Counted from the first letter of the stretch, positions 32,132-40,739 are shown. The stretch: DNA of 64,000 nt from JACVRW01 sp038323835 (GCA_038323835.1 JBBQHI010000003.1:1-64000); one strand, 5' to 3'. Notes: generated from the sequence alone by a model not told the origin. Made by a program: numbers and translations.

Positions 32132-33273
32132 CGGACCGCCCTCTCCCCGGCGAACGTGCGCTGGGTGGCGTCCACCTCCGCGCAGTAGACCTCCTCGATG
32201 GACGCGCCGGCGGCGAGCGCACGCTGCTGGCGCTGGGCGCCGCTCTCCGGCGGGAGGGCCACCTCCATGCCGAGCGCGCCGCGGGCGGGGGCGGTCCACG
32301 CCAGGAGGCGATCGCCGATCGCCGCGGCGGGGTACTCCTCCTGGCGGTCGATGTCGATCAGCTTGCCGTCCAGGCCGTGGCGGATGGCGCGCCAGAAGTT
32401 CTCCTCCACCAGGCGGCCCGCCGGCGGCTCGTAGGGCACACCGTCGTCGTACTCGATGGCCGCCTGGGCCACCGAGGCGGCGATCAGGCCCACCAGGGCG
32501 CTGGAGGCCTCGGCCGTGGTCTGGGCATCGCAGATGCGAACCTCCACGGTGCCGAAGGCGTGGTGGGGCCGGACGCTCCACCAGAGCTGCGTGTGCTCCA
32601 CGATCGAGTTCGTTCGCACGAGGAAGTCCACGTAGTCCGCGTAGGCGCGGAAGCTCCCGAAGGGCTCCGGGATGCCGCAGCGGGGGAAGCTCTTGGTGAA
32701 GATCTGGCTGCGGGCCGAGTGCAGGCCCGAGTCTCGCCCATCGAGGAACGGCGAGTTCGATGACAGCGCCAGCAGCTCCGGCAGGAGCGCCCGCAGGCGA
32801 TCGCACACCGCCACCGCGCGGTCCGCGCCTCGGACTCCGACGTGCACGTGGGCGCTGAAGGTGTTGTTGCGCCAAGCCACGTACTGGAGGTCATGCTCCA
32901 CCCGGTGGTAGTGCTCGGTGTCGATGATGCGCTGCTCCTGCCAGGGGCTCCAGGGGTGGGTTCCCGTGGCACCGAGAAGCGCGTTCTGGTCGGCGGCCAC
33001 GCGGAACAGCCGCGCCCGGGCCTCACGCTGGCGGGACAGCGCGTCGGCCAGGTCCTCGCCGCGCCCGGAGCGGATCTCGATCTCGGATTGAATCAGCTCG
33101 CCGGCGACCGACGCCGCGAGCACTTCGTCGGACGCCGCGGCCGCCCTCAGCTCCTCGAAGCGGTGGGCCAGCGAGTACGTGGCGGGATCGAGGATCGCGA
33201 ACTCCTCCTCGATGCCCACCGTGAAGTCGGTGGAGGCGTCGAACGCCTCCCTCATCGTCCCCATGTCCAGCAC
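32128..33273 (-). CDS. YbdK-type carboxylate-amine ligase (glutamate-cysteine ligase 2 family)
   Basis: 381 residues. FTVGIEEEFAILDPAT near the N-terminus carries the metal-binding Glu residues. GTHPWSPW, AHVHVGVRGADRAV and WWSVRPHHAFGTVEVRICDAQTT are classical GCS2-family motifs. E. coli YbdK has weak glutamate-cysteine ligase activity, and the true substrates in actinobacteria (which usually use mycothiol) are uncertain. The start is GTG 33273, with an ATG six codons inside also possible. Confidence 0.88.
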   Translation of the reverse strand: MLDMGTMREAFDASTDFTVGIEEEFAILDPATYSLAHRFEELRAAAASDEVLAASVAGELIQSEIEIRSGRGEDLADALSRQREARARLFRVAADQNALLGATGTHPWSPWQEQRIIDTEHYHRVEHDLQYVAWRNNTFSAHVHVGVRGADRAVAVCDRLRALLPELLALSSNSPFLDGRDSGLHSARSQIFTKSFPRCGIPEPFGSFRAYADYVDFLVRTNSIVEHTQLWWSVRPHHAFGTVEVRICDAQTTAEASSALVGLIAASVAQAAIEYDDGVPYEPPAGRLVEENFWRAIRHGLDGKLIDIDRQEEYPAAAIGDRLLAWTAPARGALGMEVALPPESGAQRQQRALAAGASIEEVYCAEVDATQRTFAGERAVR

Positions 33274-33306
33274 GCCGGGGTCTCCCCTAGGTTGAGAGAA
33301 GGTCCA

Positions 33307-33999
33307 CTAGGTCAGGTAGAAGTAGAGCGCATACAGAAGGTCCACGGCCGGGCTGGAGGTGTGCACGGTGACCTCGGGCGGTACCTGGAGCAGCGCCTCC
33401 GAGTAGTTGAATATCACCCTCACGCCGGCCTCCACCAGGTCGTCCGCCACCTTCTGGGCCGCCTCGGTGGGCACGGCCAGCACGCCCACCACCACGTCCT
33501 CCTCGCGCACCACGCGATCGAGGTCGGCGTAGGAACGGACGGTCAGCGTGTCGCTCACCGCATGTCCGACCTTGGCGGCGTCGGTGTCGAACAACGCGAC
33601 CACTCGGAAACCGTGGTCGGCGAAGATGTTGGAGCCGGCGATGGCCTGCCCGAGATTCCCGGCGCCGAAGAGGGCGATGTTGTGCTTGCCGGTGGTGCGC
33701 AGGATCTTGCGGATCTGCGAGACCAGCGAGTCGACGTTGTAGCCCACGCCGCGCTTGCCGAACTTCCCGAAGCCCGACAGGTCTCGCCGGATCTGGGTGG
33801 AGTTGACGTGCGTATAGTCCGCCAGCTCCTGGGAGGAGATGGTCTCCCGGCCCATCTTCTTGGCCTGGATCAGGACCTGCAGGTAGCGGGAGAGCCGTGC
33901 CGCCACACCCAACGAGAGCCGGTCGGCGCCGTCCGGCTCGACCTCCGGTCTCGCCGGCTGTAGGCCGACTGCGCCCCCGATGGGCTGGTCGTACCTCAC
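33307..33999 (-). CDS. rex: Redox-sensing transcriptional repressor Rex
   Basis: 230 residues, GTG start overlapping the glutaredoxin-like gene by four bases. The N-terminal winged helix (about 30-100) has LSRYLQVLIQAKKMGRETISSQELADYTHVNSTQIRRDLSGFG. The NAD(H)-binding Rossmann domain has NIALFGAGNLGQAI and FDTDAAKVG, and the C-terminal swapped helix ends SSPAVDLLYALYFYL. Rex senses the NADH/NAD ratio and represses respiration and fermentation genes. In many actinobacteria rex is followed by hemA, but here ybdK comes next. Confidence 0.95.
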   Translation of the reverse strand: MRYDQPIGGAVGLQPARPEVEPDGADRLSLGVAARLSRYLQVLIQAKKMGRETISSQELADYTHVNSTQIRRDLSGFGKFGKRGVGYNVDSLVSQIRKILRTTGKHNIALFGAGNLGQAIAGSNIFADHGFRVVALFDTDAAKVGHAVSDTLTVRSYADLDRVVREEDVVVGVLAVPTEAAQKVADDLVEAGVRVIFNYSEALLQVPPEVTVHTSSPAVDLLYALYFYLT

Positions 34000-34241
34000 G
34001 CGTCCACTCTATCGAGCCGCTCCACGAGCACGACGGGGTTCACGAAGTGCTCGAAGAGCTCCTCCCCGTCCACCATCACGACCGGGATGCGCTCCCCGTA
34101 GAGGCGGTGGAGCCCCGCGTCCACGGACACGTCCACCTCCTCGACGTCGAAGGTGCGCACCTGCCTAACCTCCTCGAGCGCCGCTCGGGCCTCGTCGCAG
34201 AGGTGACAGCCCGGCTTTCCGTAGAGGGTCACCCGCGCCAC
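33996..34241 (-). CDS. Glutaredoxin-like (DUF836) protein
   Basis: 81 residues from GTG 34241. Single thioredoxin-fold domain: ARVTLYGKPGCHLCDEARAAL with the CHLC redox pair, FDVEEVDVS, the cis-Pro loop ERIPVVMVDGEE and C-terminal helix. Small disulfide reductase or sensor accessory. Genes of this family precede rex in many actinobacteria, which links thiol state with NADH sensing. Confidence 0.87.
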   Translation of the reverse strand: MARVTLYGKPGCHLCDEARAALEEVRQVRTFDVEEVDVSVDAGLHRLYGERIPVVMVDGEELFEHFVNPVVLVERLDRVDA

Positions 34242-34246
34242 GATGC

Positions 34247-35239
34247 TCAGGCCAGCCGCGCTGCGGCGTCGAGGGAGAGGTAGCCGGGATAGGGCAGCGG
34301 CTCCAGGAAGCGGGCCGCGGCCGCGATCATCGCCGCGTTGTCGGTGCAGAGGTCCATCGGCGGGACCCACGTGGGCACGTCCAACGCCTCCACGGCACGG
34401 CGCAGCTCCGAATTGGCGGCCACGCCGCCACCGATGGCCAGCCTCTGGATCCCCTCCCGCTCCAGCGCCTGGCACACCCGGGTCACGAGCGCGTCCACGA
34501 TCGCGCGCTGGTAGGAGGCGGCCAGGTCCGCGCGGCGCAGCGCGGTGGCCTCCTCCCCCAGCTCCCGCACCCGGTAGAGGAGCGAGGTCTTGAGGCCGCT
34601 GAAGCTGAAGTCCAGGTCGCCCGGGGCGCTGCGCGGGAACTCGAACGCGCCCGGGTCGCCCTCGCGGGCGAGGAGATCCACCTCGGGGCCGCCGGGATAG
34701 CCGAGGCCTAGCAGCCGGGCTCCCTTGTCGAAGGCCTCGCCGGCCGCGTCGTCCAGGGTCTGGCCGAGGATCCGGTAGGACGACGGCTCGTCCACGCGCG
34801 CGATGAATGTGTGACCGCCGCTGGCCACCAGGCACAGGTACGGCGGCTCGATCGGGTCCGGGCGCAGCGTGGCCGACACCACGTGCCCGTGGAGGTGGTC
34901 CACCGGGGTGAGTGGAAGCCGGTGCACGGCGGCCAGGGCCTTGGCCGAGGACACGCCCACGAGCAGGGCCCCGATCAGGCCCGGCCCGCGGGTCACGGCC
35001 ACGCCGTCGAGGTCGCCGGCCCCCACGCCCGCGCGCTCCAGGGCGTCGGCCGTCATCGCGTCCACGAGCTCCAGGTGGCGCCGGGCAGCCAGCTCGGGCA
35101 CCACCCCGCCGTAGCGCTCGTGCAGCAGCCCCTGGGAGGCGATCGCGTTGGAGAGCACGTCTCCATCGCCCGTGACCACGGCGGCGCAGGTGTCGTCGCA
35201 GCTGGTCTCGATCGCCAGGATCAGGGCGGCGTCGCTCAC
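34247..35239 (-). CDS. tsaD: tRNA N6-threonylcarbamoyladenosine transferase TsaD
   Basis: 330 residues. It transfers threonylcarbamoyl to A37 of ANN-decoding tRNAs with TsaB and TsaE. Visible: ILAIETSCDDTCAAVV, YGGVVPELAARRHLE, the metal-binding HLHGH (His about 111 and 115), LVASGGHT, LDDAAGEAFDKGARLLGL and IGGGVAANSELR. The partners tsaB and tsaE are upstream, separated only by rimI. Confidence 0.97.
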   Translation of the reverse strand: MSDAALILAIETSCDDTCAAVVTGDGDVLSNAIASQGLLHERYGGVVPELAARRHLELVDAMTADALERAGVGAGDLDGVAVTRGPGLIGALLVGVSSAKALAAVHRLPLTPVDHLHGHVVSATLRPDPIEPPYLCLVASGGHTFIARVDEPSSYRILGQTLDDAAGEAFDKGARLLGLGYPGGPEVDLLAREGDPGAFEFPRSAPGDLDFSFSGLKTSLLYRVRELGEEATALRRADLAASYQRAIVDALVTRVCQALEREGIQRLAIGGGVAANSELRRAVEALDVPTWVPPMDLCTDNAAMIAAAARFLEPLPYPGYLSLDAAARLA

Positions 35240-35260
35240 GGGATTCCCGGTGGAGGCTAG

Positions 35261-35737
35261 CTAGGCGGTGGCGCGCTCGGGAGCGCTGCGCCACATGATC
35301 AGGGCGTCCTCCCGGTTGTCGTGGTAGTAGGCGCGGCGGCGCCCGGCGGCGCGGAAGCCGAATCCCTCGTAGAGGTTGATGGCCCCGTCGTTCGAGGTCC
35401 TGACCTCCAGCGTGTACTGGGCGCTCGGGCGGTCGGCGAGCTCGAACAGGCGGGTCAGGAGGGAGCGCGCGATACCGCGCCGCCTCAGCCTGTCGTCCAC
35501 CGCCACGTTCATCACGTGCCAGACGGTGTCGTAGCGGGAGCACACCATGTAGCCCACCAGCCGCCCCTCAGACATGGCGGCCAGGCAGATGCCCGAGGGC
35601 TTCGACAGCTCGAGCACGAACATGGCGAGCGACCAGGGCGTCGGAAAGGCACGCCGCTCGATGGCGATGACCTGCGGCAGGTCGGCATACGTGAGCCGCC
35701 GTATGTCGAGGTCGTTCATCTGGGCAACGTGGTTCAT
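35261..35737 (-). CDS. rimI: Ribosomal protein alanine N-acetyltransferase (RimI-type GNAT)
   Basis: 158 residues. GNAT fold with IEQRAF-like start (VIAIERRAFPTPWS), the acetyl-CoA loop VAVDDRLRRRGIARSLLTRL and C-terminal NLYEGFGFRAAGRRRAYY. RimI acetylates the N-terminus of ribosomal protein S18 in E. coli; in actinobacteria the target range may be broader. Its position between tsaB and tsaD is the standard arrangement. Start overlaps the tsaB stop by four bases. Confidence 0.92.
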   Translation of the reverse strand: MNHVAQMNDLDIRRLTYADLPQVIAIERRAFPTPWSLAMFVLELSKPSGICLAAMSEGRLVGYMVCSRYDTVWHVMNVAVDDRLRRRGIARSLLTRLFELADRPSAQYTLEVRTSNDGAINLYEGFGFRAAGRRRAYYHDNREDALIMWRSAPERATA

Positions 35738-36399
35738 CTCGGCTTGGCGTCTGGTGGTCGCAGGTAGTTCGGGAACACGGCCTCGGGGGAGACCCCCGCC
35801 ACCGCGCTCGCCAGCCGGCAGACCTGGAGAGCGCTGACCGCGTGAGAGCTCGAATCCGGCGGGGCCACCCTGACGCCCGACACCTCGAGCTCCTCCCGGA
35901 ATCGTACCGAGCCGTCCCCGGCTGCCAGCGGGTTGATCCCCTCCGTGCGCACCCGCTCAGCCACGTCCGCGGGAGTCGCGGCAAAGGGAGCCCAGCGCCG
36001 GGTGCCGTGCTCGTACAGCGCGGCGAACAGCTCTCCCCGGCGGGCGTCGATGAGGGCGAGCGCGAGCGGCTCGCCGACGCCGGCGGCCAGAGCGGCCGGG
36101 GACGACACCGGGCGCACCAGGAGTCCCGCCGCCGTGGCGAGCGAGCGAGCGGTGGCGATCCCGATGCGCAGGCCGGTGAAGGTCCCCGGGCCCACCCCCA
36201 CCGCGATCGCCTCCAGATCGGCGAAGCCGACCCCCGCGCGCTCCATCACCGCGGCCACCGCGGGCATCAGCTCGGCCGCGTGGCCGGGGCGCTCCAGCAG
36301 CCGCTCCGGGGAGGGCAGGGTCTCGAAGGCCTCGCCGTCGCCGCGCAGCACGCAGGCGCTGGTGGCCGAGGTGCTCGTGTCGAAGCCCAGCAGGCTCAT
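35734..36399 (-). CDS. tsaB: t6A biosynthesis protein TsaB
   Basis: 221 residues from ATG 36399, overlapping the tsaE stop (ATGA). The ASKHA-fold pattern is clear: LLGFDTSTSATSACVL, AAELMPAVAAVM, IAVGVGPGTFTGLRIGIATARSLA, then LALIDARRGELFAALY. TsaB is the inactive TsaD paralogue that scaffolds the threonylcarbamoyl transfer complex. Confidence 0.95.
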   Translation of the reverse strand: MSLLGFDTSTSATSACVLRGDGEAFETLPSPERLLERPGHAAELMPAVAAVMERAGVGFADLEAIAVGVGPGTFTGLRIGIATARSLATAAGLLVRPVSSPAALAAGVGEPLALALIDARRGELFAALYEHGTRRWAPFAATPADVAERVRTEGINPLAAGDGSVRFREELEVSGVRVAPPDSSSHAVSALQVCRLASAVAGVSPEAVFPNYLRPPDAKPR

Positions 36400-36806
36400 T
36401 CGACCGTGATGCGCCGCAGATCTCCGCCCAGGTGCTCGAGCCGGACCCGGGCGGTCACCGGCAGCGAGGCCTCCCGGGCCACCTCGGGCCACTCGATGAA
36501 CGCGATGCGCTCGGGAGTCACGTAGTCGTCCAGCAGCGCCGGGTCCTCCCCCGCGAGCGAGCCCAGCCGGTAGAGGTCGAGGTGGGCCACCTCGACCTCC
36601 GAACCCTCGTGGAGCGTGCCGATCGTGAACGTGGGACTGGTCACGGCGCCGGTCACCCCCAGGGCCCGGCAGGCCCCGCGCACGAAGGTGGTCTTGCCAG
36701 CTCCCAGCTCGCCGCTGACCAGCACCACGTGGCCGGGCCGGAGGCCCGCGACCAGCGCGGCCCCGGCGGCCTCGGTCTGCCCCGGACCGTCGGACTCGGT
36801 AACCAC
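36396..36806 (-). CDS. tsaE: t6A biosynthesis ATPase TsaE
   Basis: 136 residues. Walker A GELGAGKTTFVRG, the TSPTFTI switch segment, HLDLYRLG and FIEWPEV are diagnostic. TsaE hydrolyses ATP to reset the TsaB-TsaD complex. Seven bases separate it from the upstream uracil-DNA glycosylase gene, so a five-gene transcript from udg to tsaD is likely. Confidence 0.95.
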   Translation of the reverse strand: MVTESDGPGQTEAAGAALVAGLRPGHVVLVSGELGAGKTTFVRGACRALGVTGAVTSPTFTIGTLHEGSEVEVAHLDLYRLGSLAGEDPALLDDYVTPERIAFIEWPEVAREASLPVTARVRLEHLGGDLRRITVE

Positions 36807-36813
36807 CCGCGGC

Positions 36814-37488
36814 CTAGCCGAACAGATCCATCTGGGGCCTCGGCGGGGGCGGCCCCGTGGGCACCGCCACCGGGCCCACCGCTCCCAGCGGGACTGGAGC
36901 GGGCTCCGCCAGCAGGGCCGGGAGCCCCGCGAAGTCGGAGCGCAGCTCCTCCTTGACCCGGGGGGTGCGCAGCGCCGCCGCCGGGTGGAAGATCGGGTAG
37001 ACCCGCAGGGTCCGGCCGCCGAGCTCGTGCACCTGGGGCCTCCCGCGCACCTGGGTGATCCCCCGGGGCGAGCGCGTCAGGAGCTTGGTGGCGAAGTTGC
37101 CGAGCGTGCAAATCACGCTCGGCTCGATCAGCGCGATCTGCTGCTCCAGGTAGGGCCGGCAGGTCTCGATCTCGGCGGGCTCGGGGTCGCGGTTGCCGGG
37201 AGGTTTGCATTTCAAAACATTCGCGATAAAGGTGTCCTCCCGCCTCAGGCCCACTTCCGCCAGCAGCTCGTTCAGCAGCTGGCCCGCCCGGCCCACGAAC
37301 GGCAGGCCCTGGAGATCCTCCTGCTGGCCCGGCGCCTCCCCCACGAACATCAGGTCCGCGTCGGCGTTGCCGGCCCCGAACACCACGTTCGTGCGGCCCT
37401 CCGAGAGGGGACATAGCACGCAGCCCGAGGTCTCGTGGTAGAGCTCGACCAGCGCCTCGCGGCGCTCGGCGGAGGGGCGGCTGTGCAT
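36814..37488 (-). CDS. Uracil-DNA glycosylase, family 4 (Fe-S)
   Basis: 224 residues from ATG 37488; a longer frame upstream only covers the tandem repeat. Motif A is GEAPGQQED and motif B is HPAAALR. Four Cys residues suit the 4Fe-4S cluster: Cys23 and Cys26 (GCVLC), Cys94 (VLKCKPPGNRDP) and Cys110. It removes uracil from DNA, useful in high-GC genomes where cytosine deamination is frequent. The Pro/Gly-rich tail ending PQMDLFG resembles a beta-clamp binding peptide (QMDLF). Confidence 0.93.
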   Translation of the reverse strand: MHSRPSAERREALVELYHETSGCVLCPLSEGRTNVVFGAGNADADLMFVGEAPGQQEDLQGLPFVGRAGQLLNELLAEVGLRREDTFIANVLKCKPPGNRDPEPAEIETCRPYLEQQIALIEPSVICTLGNFATKLLTRSPRGITQVRGRPQVHELGGRTLRVYPIFHPAAALRTPRVKEELRSDFAGLPALLAEPAPVPLGAVGPVAVPTGPPPPRPQMDLFG

Positions 37489-37524
37489 GTCCGGGACCTT
37501 AATCCGCCAGGCGACGGATTCGAC

Positions 37525-37616
37525 TTCCCGAAGCAGCCGGCTCGGCCGGCTGCGCCCGGTTTGCCTTTTCCCGAAGCAGCCGGCTCGGCCGGCTGCGCCC
37601 GGTTTGCCTTTTCCCG
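37525..37616. repeat. Tandem 43-bp duplication with palindromic cores
   Basis: Two identical 43-base units (37525-37567 and 37568-37610) plus six bases of a third. Each has a perfect 9-bp hairpin, GCAGCCGGC-TCG-GCCGGCTGC, followed by GCCCGGTTTGCCTTTT. They lie between the divergent udg and DUF2520 genes. The hairpin plus T-rich tail resembles a terminator for plus-strand transcription, though a protein-binding role is equally possible. Confidence 0.85.
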
Positions 37617-37669
37617 GGGTATCCTCTGGAGGTCGGCCGCTACCGCGCCGCGGAGTGGACCGGACGCAC

Positions 37670-38446
37670 ATGCCAGCTCATGCGAACAGACTCACGGTCG
37701 CCCGCGTCGGCGTTGTCGGCCGGGGACGCGCCGGAACCGCACTCGCCGCGGCGCTGGAGCACGCCGGAATAGCGGTCGCGGGCCCGGTGGGGCGAGGCGA
37801 GACTCCGGGCGGATGCCTCGCGATCCTGCTCTGCGTGCCCGATGGGGAGATCGAGGCCGCCGCCGCGACGGTGGCCGGGGCCGCTGCCTTCGTGGGCCAC
37901 TCGAGCGGCGCCACCCCCCTCTCGGCGCTGGCTCCGGCGGCCCGCGCCGGGGCACAGGCCTTCGGGCTGCATCCCCTGCAGACCTTCGTGGGCGGGGCGG
38001 GCGTGCCGGATCTCTCGGGTGTCGGGGCCGCGGTGGCCGGTGCCACCGCGGACGCACTCGAGGTGGCCGAGTATCTGGCCGGCCGGCTGGGCATGCGGTC
38101 CTTCGTGATCTCCGATGACGGCCGGGCGGCCTACCACGCCGCGGCATCGATGGCCTCGAACTTCCTCGTCACTCTGGAGGCGGCGGCCGAGCGGGTGGCC
38201 GGCGGGGCCGGGCTGGAGCCGCACCAGGCCCGCGCCCTCCTGCTCCCGCTCGTGCGCCGCAGCGTGGAGAACTGGGGCGCTCTCGGCCCCGAGGACGCGC
38301 TCACCGGCCCCGTGGCGCGCGGAGACGAGGCCACCGTCGAGGCCCAGCGCGCCGCCGTGGCCGACATCGCACCGGAGCTTCTCTCCCTCTTCGACGAGCT
38401 GGTGGGCGCCACTCGCGCCCTGACCACGTCCGGGGTGGCGGCATGA
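37670..38446 (+). CDS. Rossmann-fold / DUF2520 dehydrogenase-like protein in the pantothenate operon
   Basis: 258 residues from ATG 37670. The N-terminal dinucleotide fold VGVVGRGRAGTALAAAL is followed by a DUF2520 C-terminal helical domain (AAYHAAASMASNFLVTLEAAA, LLLPLVRRSVENWGALG). The fold resembles ketopantoate and 6-phosphogluconate reductases. It overlaps panC by four bases (ATGA), so it is probably the NADPH-dependent ketopantoate reductase step, for which no panE is otherwise visible. That role is inferred from context. A TATCCT at 37620-37625 could be its -10 element. Confidence 0.8.
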   Translation: MPAHANRLTVARVGVVGRGRAGTALAAALEHAGIAVAGPVGRGETPGGCLAILLCVPDGEIEAAAATVAGAAAFVGHSSGATPLSALAPAARAGAQAFGLHPLQTFVGGAGVPDLSGVGAAVAGATADALEVAEYLAGRLGMRSFVISDDGRAAYHAAASMASNFLVTLEAAAERVAGGAGLEPHQARALLLPLVRRSVENWGALGPEDALTGPVARGDEATVEAQRAAVADIAPELLSLFDELVGATRALTTSGVAA

Positions 38447-39300
38447 ACGTGGTGCGTACCGTGGCGGACCTCCGCGCCGCCGTCGTGCCCGAGCGCCGCG
38501 CCGGTCGCACGATCGGCCTGGTGCCCACGATGGGCAGCTTCCACGAGGGGCACCTGTCCCTGATGCGCCGCGCGCGCGGGGAGTGCGACGTGGTGGTGGT
38601 CTCCCTGTTCGTGAATCCGGCGCAGTTCGGACCCGCCGAGGACCTCAGCGCCTATCCCGCCGACGAGGCCCGGGACCGCGGGCTGGCCGAGAGTGAGGGC
38701 GTGGACGTGCTGTTCGCCCCTCCCCGCGAGGAGGTCTACCCGGAGGGCTTTGCCACGACCGTCGCGGTCAGCGGCCTGACCGAAGTGCTGTGCGGCGACC
38801 CCGAGCGGCGCGGAGCCGGGCACTTCGAGGGCGTGGCCACCGTCGTGACCAAGCTGTTCAACATGGCCCAGCCGGACGTGGCCTACTTCGGCCAGAAGGA
38901 CGCCCAGCAGGCCCTGACCGTCAATCGCCTCGTCCGGGACCTCGACATCCCCGTGCGCGTGGAGGTGTGCCCCACCGTACGGGACGAGAACGGGCTGGCC
39001 CTCAGCTCGCGCAACGCCTACCTGGACGACGAGGAGCGCACGCGCGCCCTGGCGCTCTGGCGGGCCCTGCGCGCCGCCGAGACAAGCGTGGCGGGGGGCG
39101 CCACCGCCGCCGGCGAAGTGCTGGCCGCGGCGCGCTCGGAGCTGGACGCGGCGGGCGTGGAGCCCGAGTACATGGAGCTCCGCTCCGCAAAGGACCTTTC
39201 GCAGGTCGAGCGCGTGAACGGCTCGACCCTTCTCGCCGTGGCGGCCCGGGTGGGCCGAGCACGGCTAATCGACAACACCATTCTCAGAGGAGCGGCATGA
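38443..39300 (+). CDS. panC: Pantoate-beta-alanine ligase
   Basis: 285 residues. It joins pantoate and beta-alanine with ATP to make pantothenate. Conserved marks are GLVPTMGSFHEGHLSLMRRA (the HxGH nucleotide motif), VSLFVNPAQFGPAEDLSAYP, VATVVTKLFNMAQPDVAYFGQKDAQQ and ENGLALSSRNAYL. The stop overlaps the start of a 14-codon mini-ORF leading to panB. Confidence 0.97.
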   Translation: MNVVRTVADLRAAVVPERRAGRTIGLVPTMGSFHEGHLSLMRRARGECDVVVVSLFVNPAQFGPAEDLSAYPADEARDRGLAESEGVDVLFAPPREEVYPEGFATTVAVSGLTEVLCGDPERRGAGHFEGVATVVTKLFNMAQPDVAYFGQKDAQQALTVNRLVRDLDIPVRVEVCPTVRDENGLALSSRNAYLDDEERTRALALWRALRAAETSVAGGATAAGEVLAAARSELDAAGVEPEYMELRSAKDLSQVERVNGSTLLAVAARVGRARLIDNTILRGAA

Positions 39301-39341
39301 ACACTCACACGCACCCCTTTGATCACGAGGCCCGGTCATGA
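39297..39341 (+). CDS. 14-codon mini-ORF bridging panC and panB
   Basis: ATG at 39297 overlaps the panC stop (ATGA) and its own stop TGA overlaps the panB ATG (ATGA). It encodes MNTHTHPFDHEARS. Ribosomes ending panC could restart here and then reach panB, so it may act as a coupling link rather than a functional peptide. Its His-rich sequence is noted but not recognised. Confidence 0.4.
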   Translation: MNTHTHPFDHEARS

Positions 39342-40258
39342 GCGCAGGTCCCGGAGCCAGCGCACCCGAGCGCAAGCGCCCCTCCGTGACCCTCTCAACC
39401 CTCGCCGGCAAGAAGGCCCTGGGCGAGCCCATCGCGATGATCACGGCCTACGACTACCCGAGCGCCCAGGTGGCCGAGGAGGCCGGCGTGGACGTGGTTC
39501 TCGTCGGGGACTCCGGGGCCATGACCGTGCTCGGCTACCCCTCGACCGTGCCGGTCACGATCGAGGAGCTGCTCATGCTGGCGTCCGCCGTACGCCGCGG
39601 GCTGTCCACGCCGCTGCTGGTGGGAGACCTCCCCTTCGGCTCCTACGAGGTGTCGAACGAGCAGGCCATCCGCTCGGCCCAGCGCTTCGTGAAGGAGGCC
39701 GGTTGCGACGCGGTGAAGCTGGAGCGCGGAGGCAGCTCGATCGAGCGCGCCCGGGCGATCGTCGAAGCCGGAATCCCGGTCATGGGACATGTGGGGCTCA
39801 CCCCGCAGACGGCCATCGCCCTCGGCGGCTACCGCTCTCAGGGCCGCACGGCCGAGCGCGGCCTCGAGGTGATGCGGGACGCGATCGGACTCCAGGAGGC
39901 CGGCTGCTTCGCCGTGGTCTTCGAGGCGATTCCCAGCGCGCTCACCGAGATCGTGATGCCGCGAATGGAGATTCCGGTGATCGGGATCGGCGCCGGCCCG
40001 GCCGCGGACGGCCAGGTGCTGGTGTTCCACGACCTCCTCGGCATCTACGACGGCCATGCCGCGCGCTTCGTGAAGCGCTACGCGGACATCCGCGAGCAGA
40101 TGGTGAAGGGAGTGGCCGCCTTCGCCGCCGACGTGCGCGAGCGCCGCTATCCCGAGCCCGACCACGGGTACTCGATGGCCCCCGACGAGGTGGAGCGGCT
40201 CCACGCCCTTCTCTCCGAGGGCACCGGCGAGCCCTTCACCGGAGGCTTTGCCCTCTGA
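39338..40258 (+). CDS. panB: 3-methyl-2-oxobutanoate hydroxymethyltransferase
   Basis: 306 residues. It adds a methylene group from tetrahydrofolate to ketoisovalerate to form ketopantoate. Marks: MITAYDYPSAQVAEEAGVDVVLVGDS, GYPSTVPVTIEEL, AVKLERGG, PVMGHVGLTPQ, the catalytic Glu region CFAVVFEAIPS and IGIGAGPAADGQVLVFHDLLG. A Pro/Lys-rich 25-residue N-terminal extension is present. Confidence 0.97.
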   Translation: MSAGPGASAPERKRPSVTLSTLAGKKALGEPIAMITAYDYPSAQVAEEAGVDVVLVGDSGAMTVLGYPSTVPVTIEELLMLASAVRRGLSTPLLVGDLPFGSYEVSNEQAIRSAQRFVKEAGCDAVKLERGGSSIERARAIVEAGIPVMGHVGLTPQTAIALGGYRSQGRTAERGLEVMRDAIGLQEAGCFAVVFEAIPSALTEIVMPRMEIPVIGIGAGPAADGQVLVFHDLLGIYDGHAARFVKRYADIREQMVKGVAAFAADVRERRYPEPDHGYSMAPDEVERLHALLSEGTGEPFTGGFAL

Positions 40259-40259
40259 G

Positions 40260-40673
40260 GTGGTGAGCGGCGGGCAGTTGCGGTTCTCCACCGAGGGCCA
40301 CGGGGACGTGGTGGACATCACCGCGGGCGTGGAGAGCGTGGTGGCCTCGGCCGGCTTCACCGCCGGCCTCGTGTCGGTCTTCGTGCCCGGCTCCACCGCC
40401 GCGGTCACGGCCATGGAGTACGAGCCCGGCGGCATTCACGACCTGCGTGAGGCGCTGGCCCGGCTGGTGCCGGGCGAGGGCCGCTACGAGCACAATCGGC
40501 TGAACGGGGACACCAACTCCCACGCCCACATCAAGGCGGCGATCGTGGGGCCCTCGGAGACGATTCCGGTGCGCGACGGGCGCCTGGAGCTCGGCACCTG
40601 GCAGCAGCTCGTGCTGGTCGATTTCGACGATCGGCCGCGGCAACGCACCGTGCTGGTGCACGTCGTGGGCTAA
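40260..40673 (+). CDS. YjbQ/UPF0047 family protein
   Basis: About 137 residues; starts at TTG 40248, GTG 40260 or GTG 40263 are all possible, and the panB stop overlaps only the first. The signature HNRLNGDTNSHAHIKAAIVGPS and the closing GTWQQLVLVDFDDRPRQRTV are diagnostic. Some members have weak thiamine-phosphate synthase activity, but the main role is unknown. Possible cotranscription with the pan operon. Confidence 0.88.
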   Translation: MVSGGQLRFSTEGHGDVVDITAGVESVVASAGFTAGLVSVFVPGSTAAVTAMEYEPGGIHDLREALARLVPGEGRYEHNRLNGDTNSHAHIKAAIVGPSETIPVRDGRLELGTWQQLVLVDFDDRPRQRTVLVHVVG

Positions 40674-40739
40674 ATCTCCCAGCTTTCCAGGCCTTTTACC
40701 AATAGCGTCCCGGGTCTTGTCCAGAGCAATGGAGGACCT

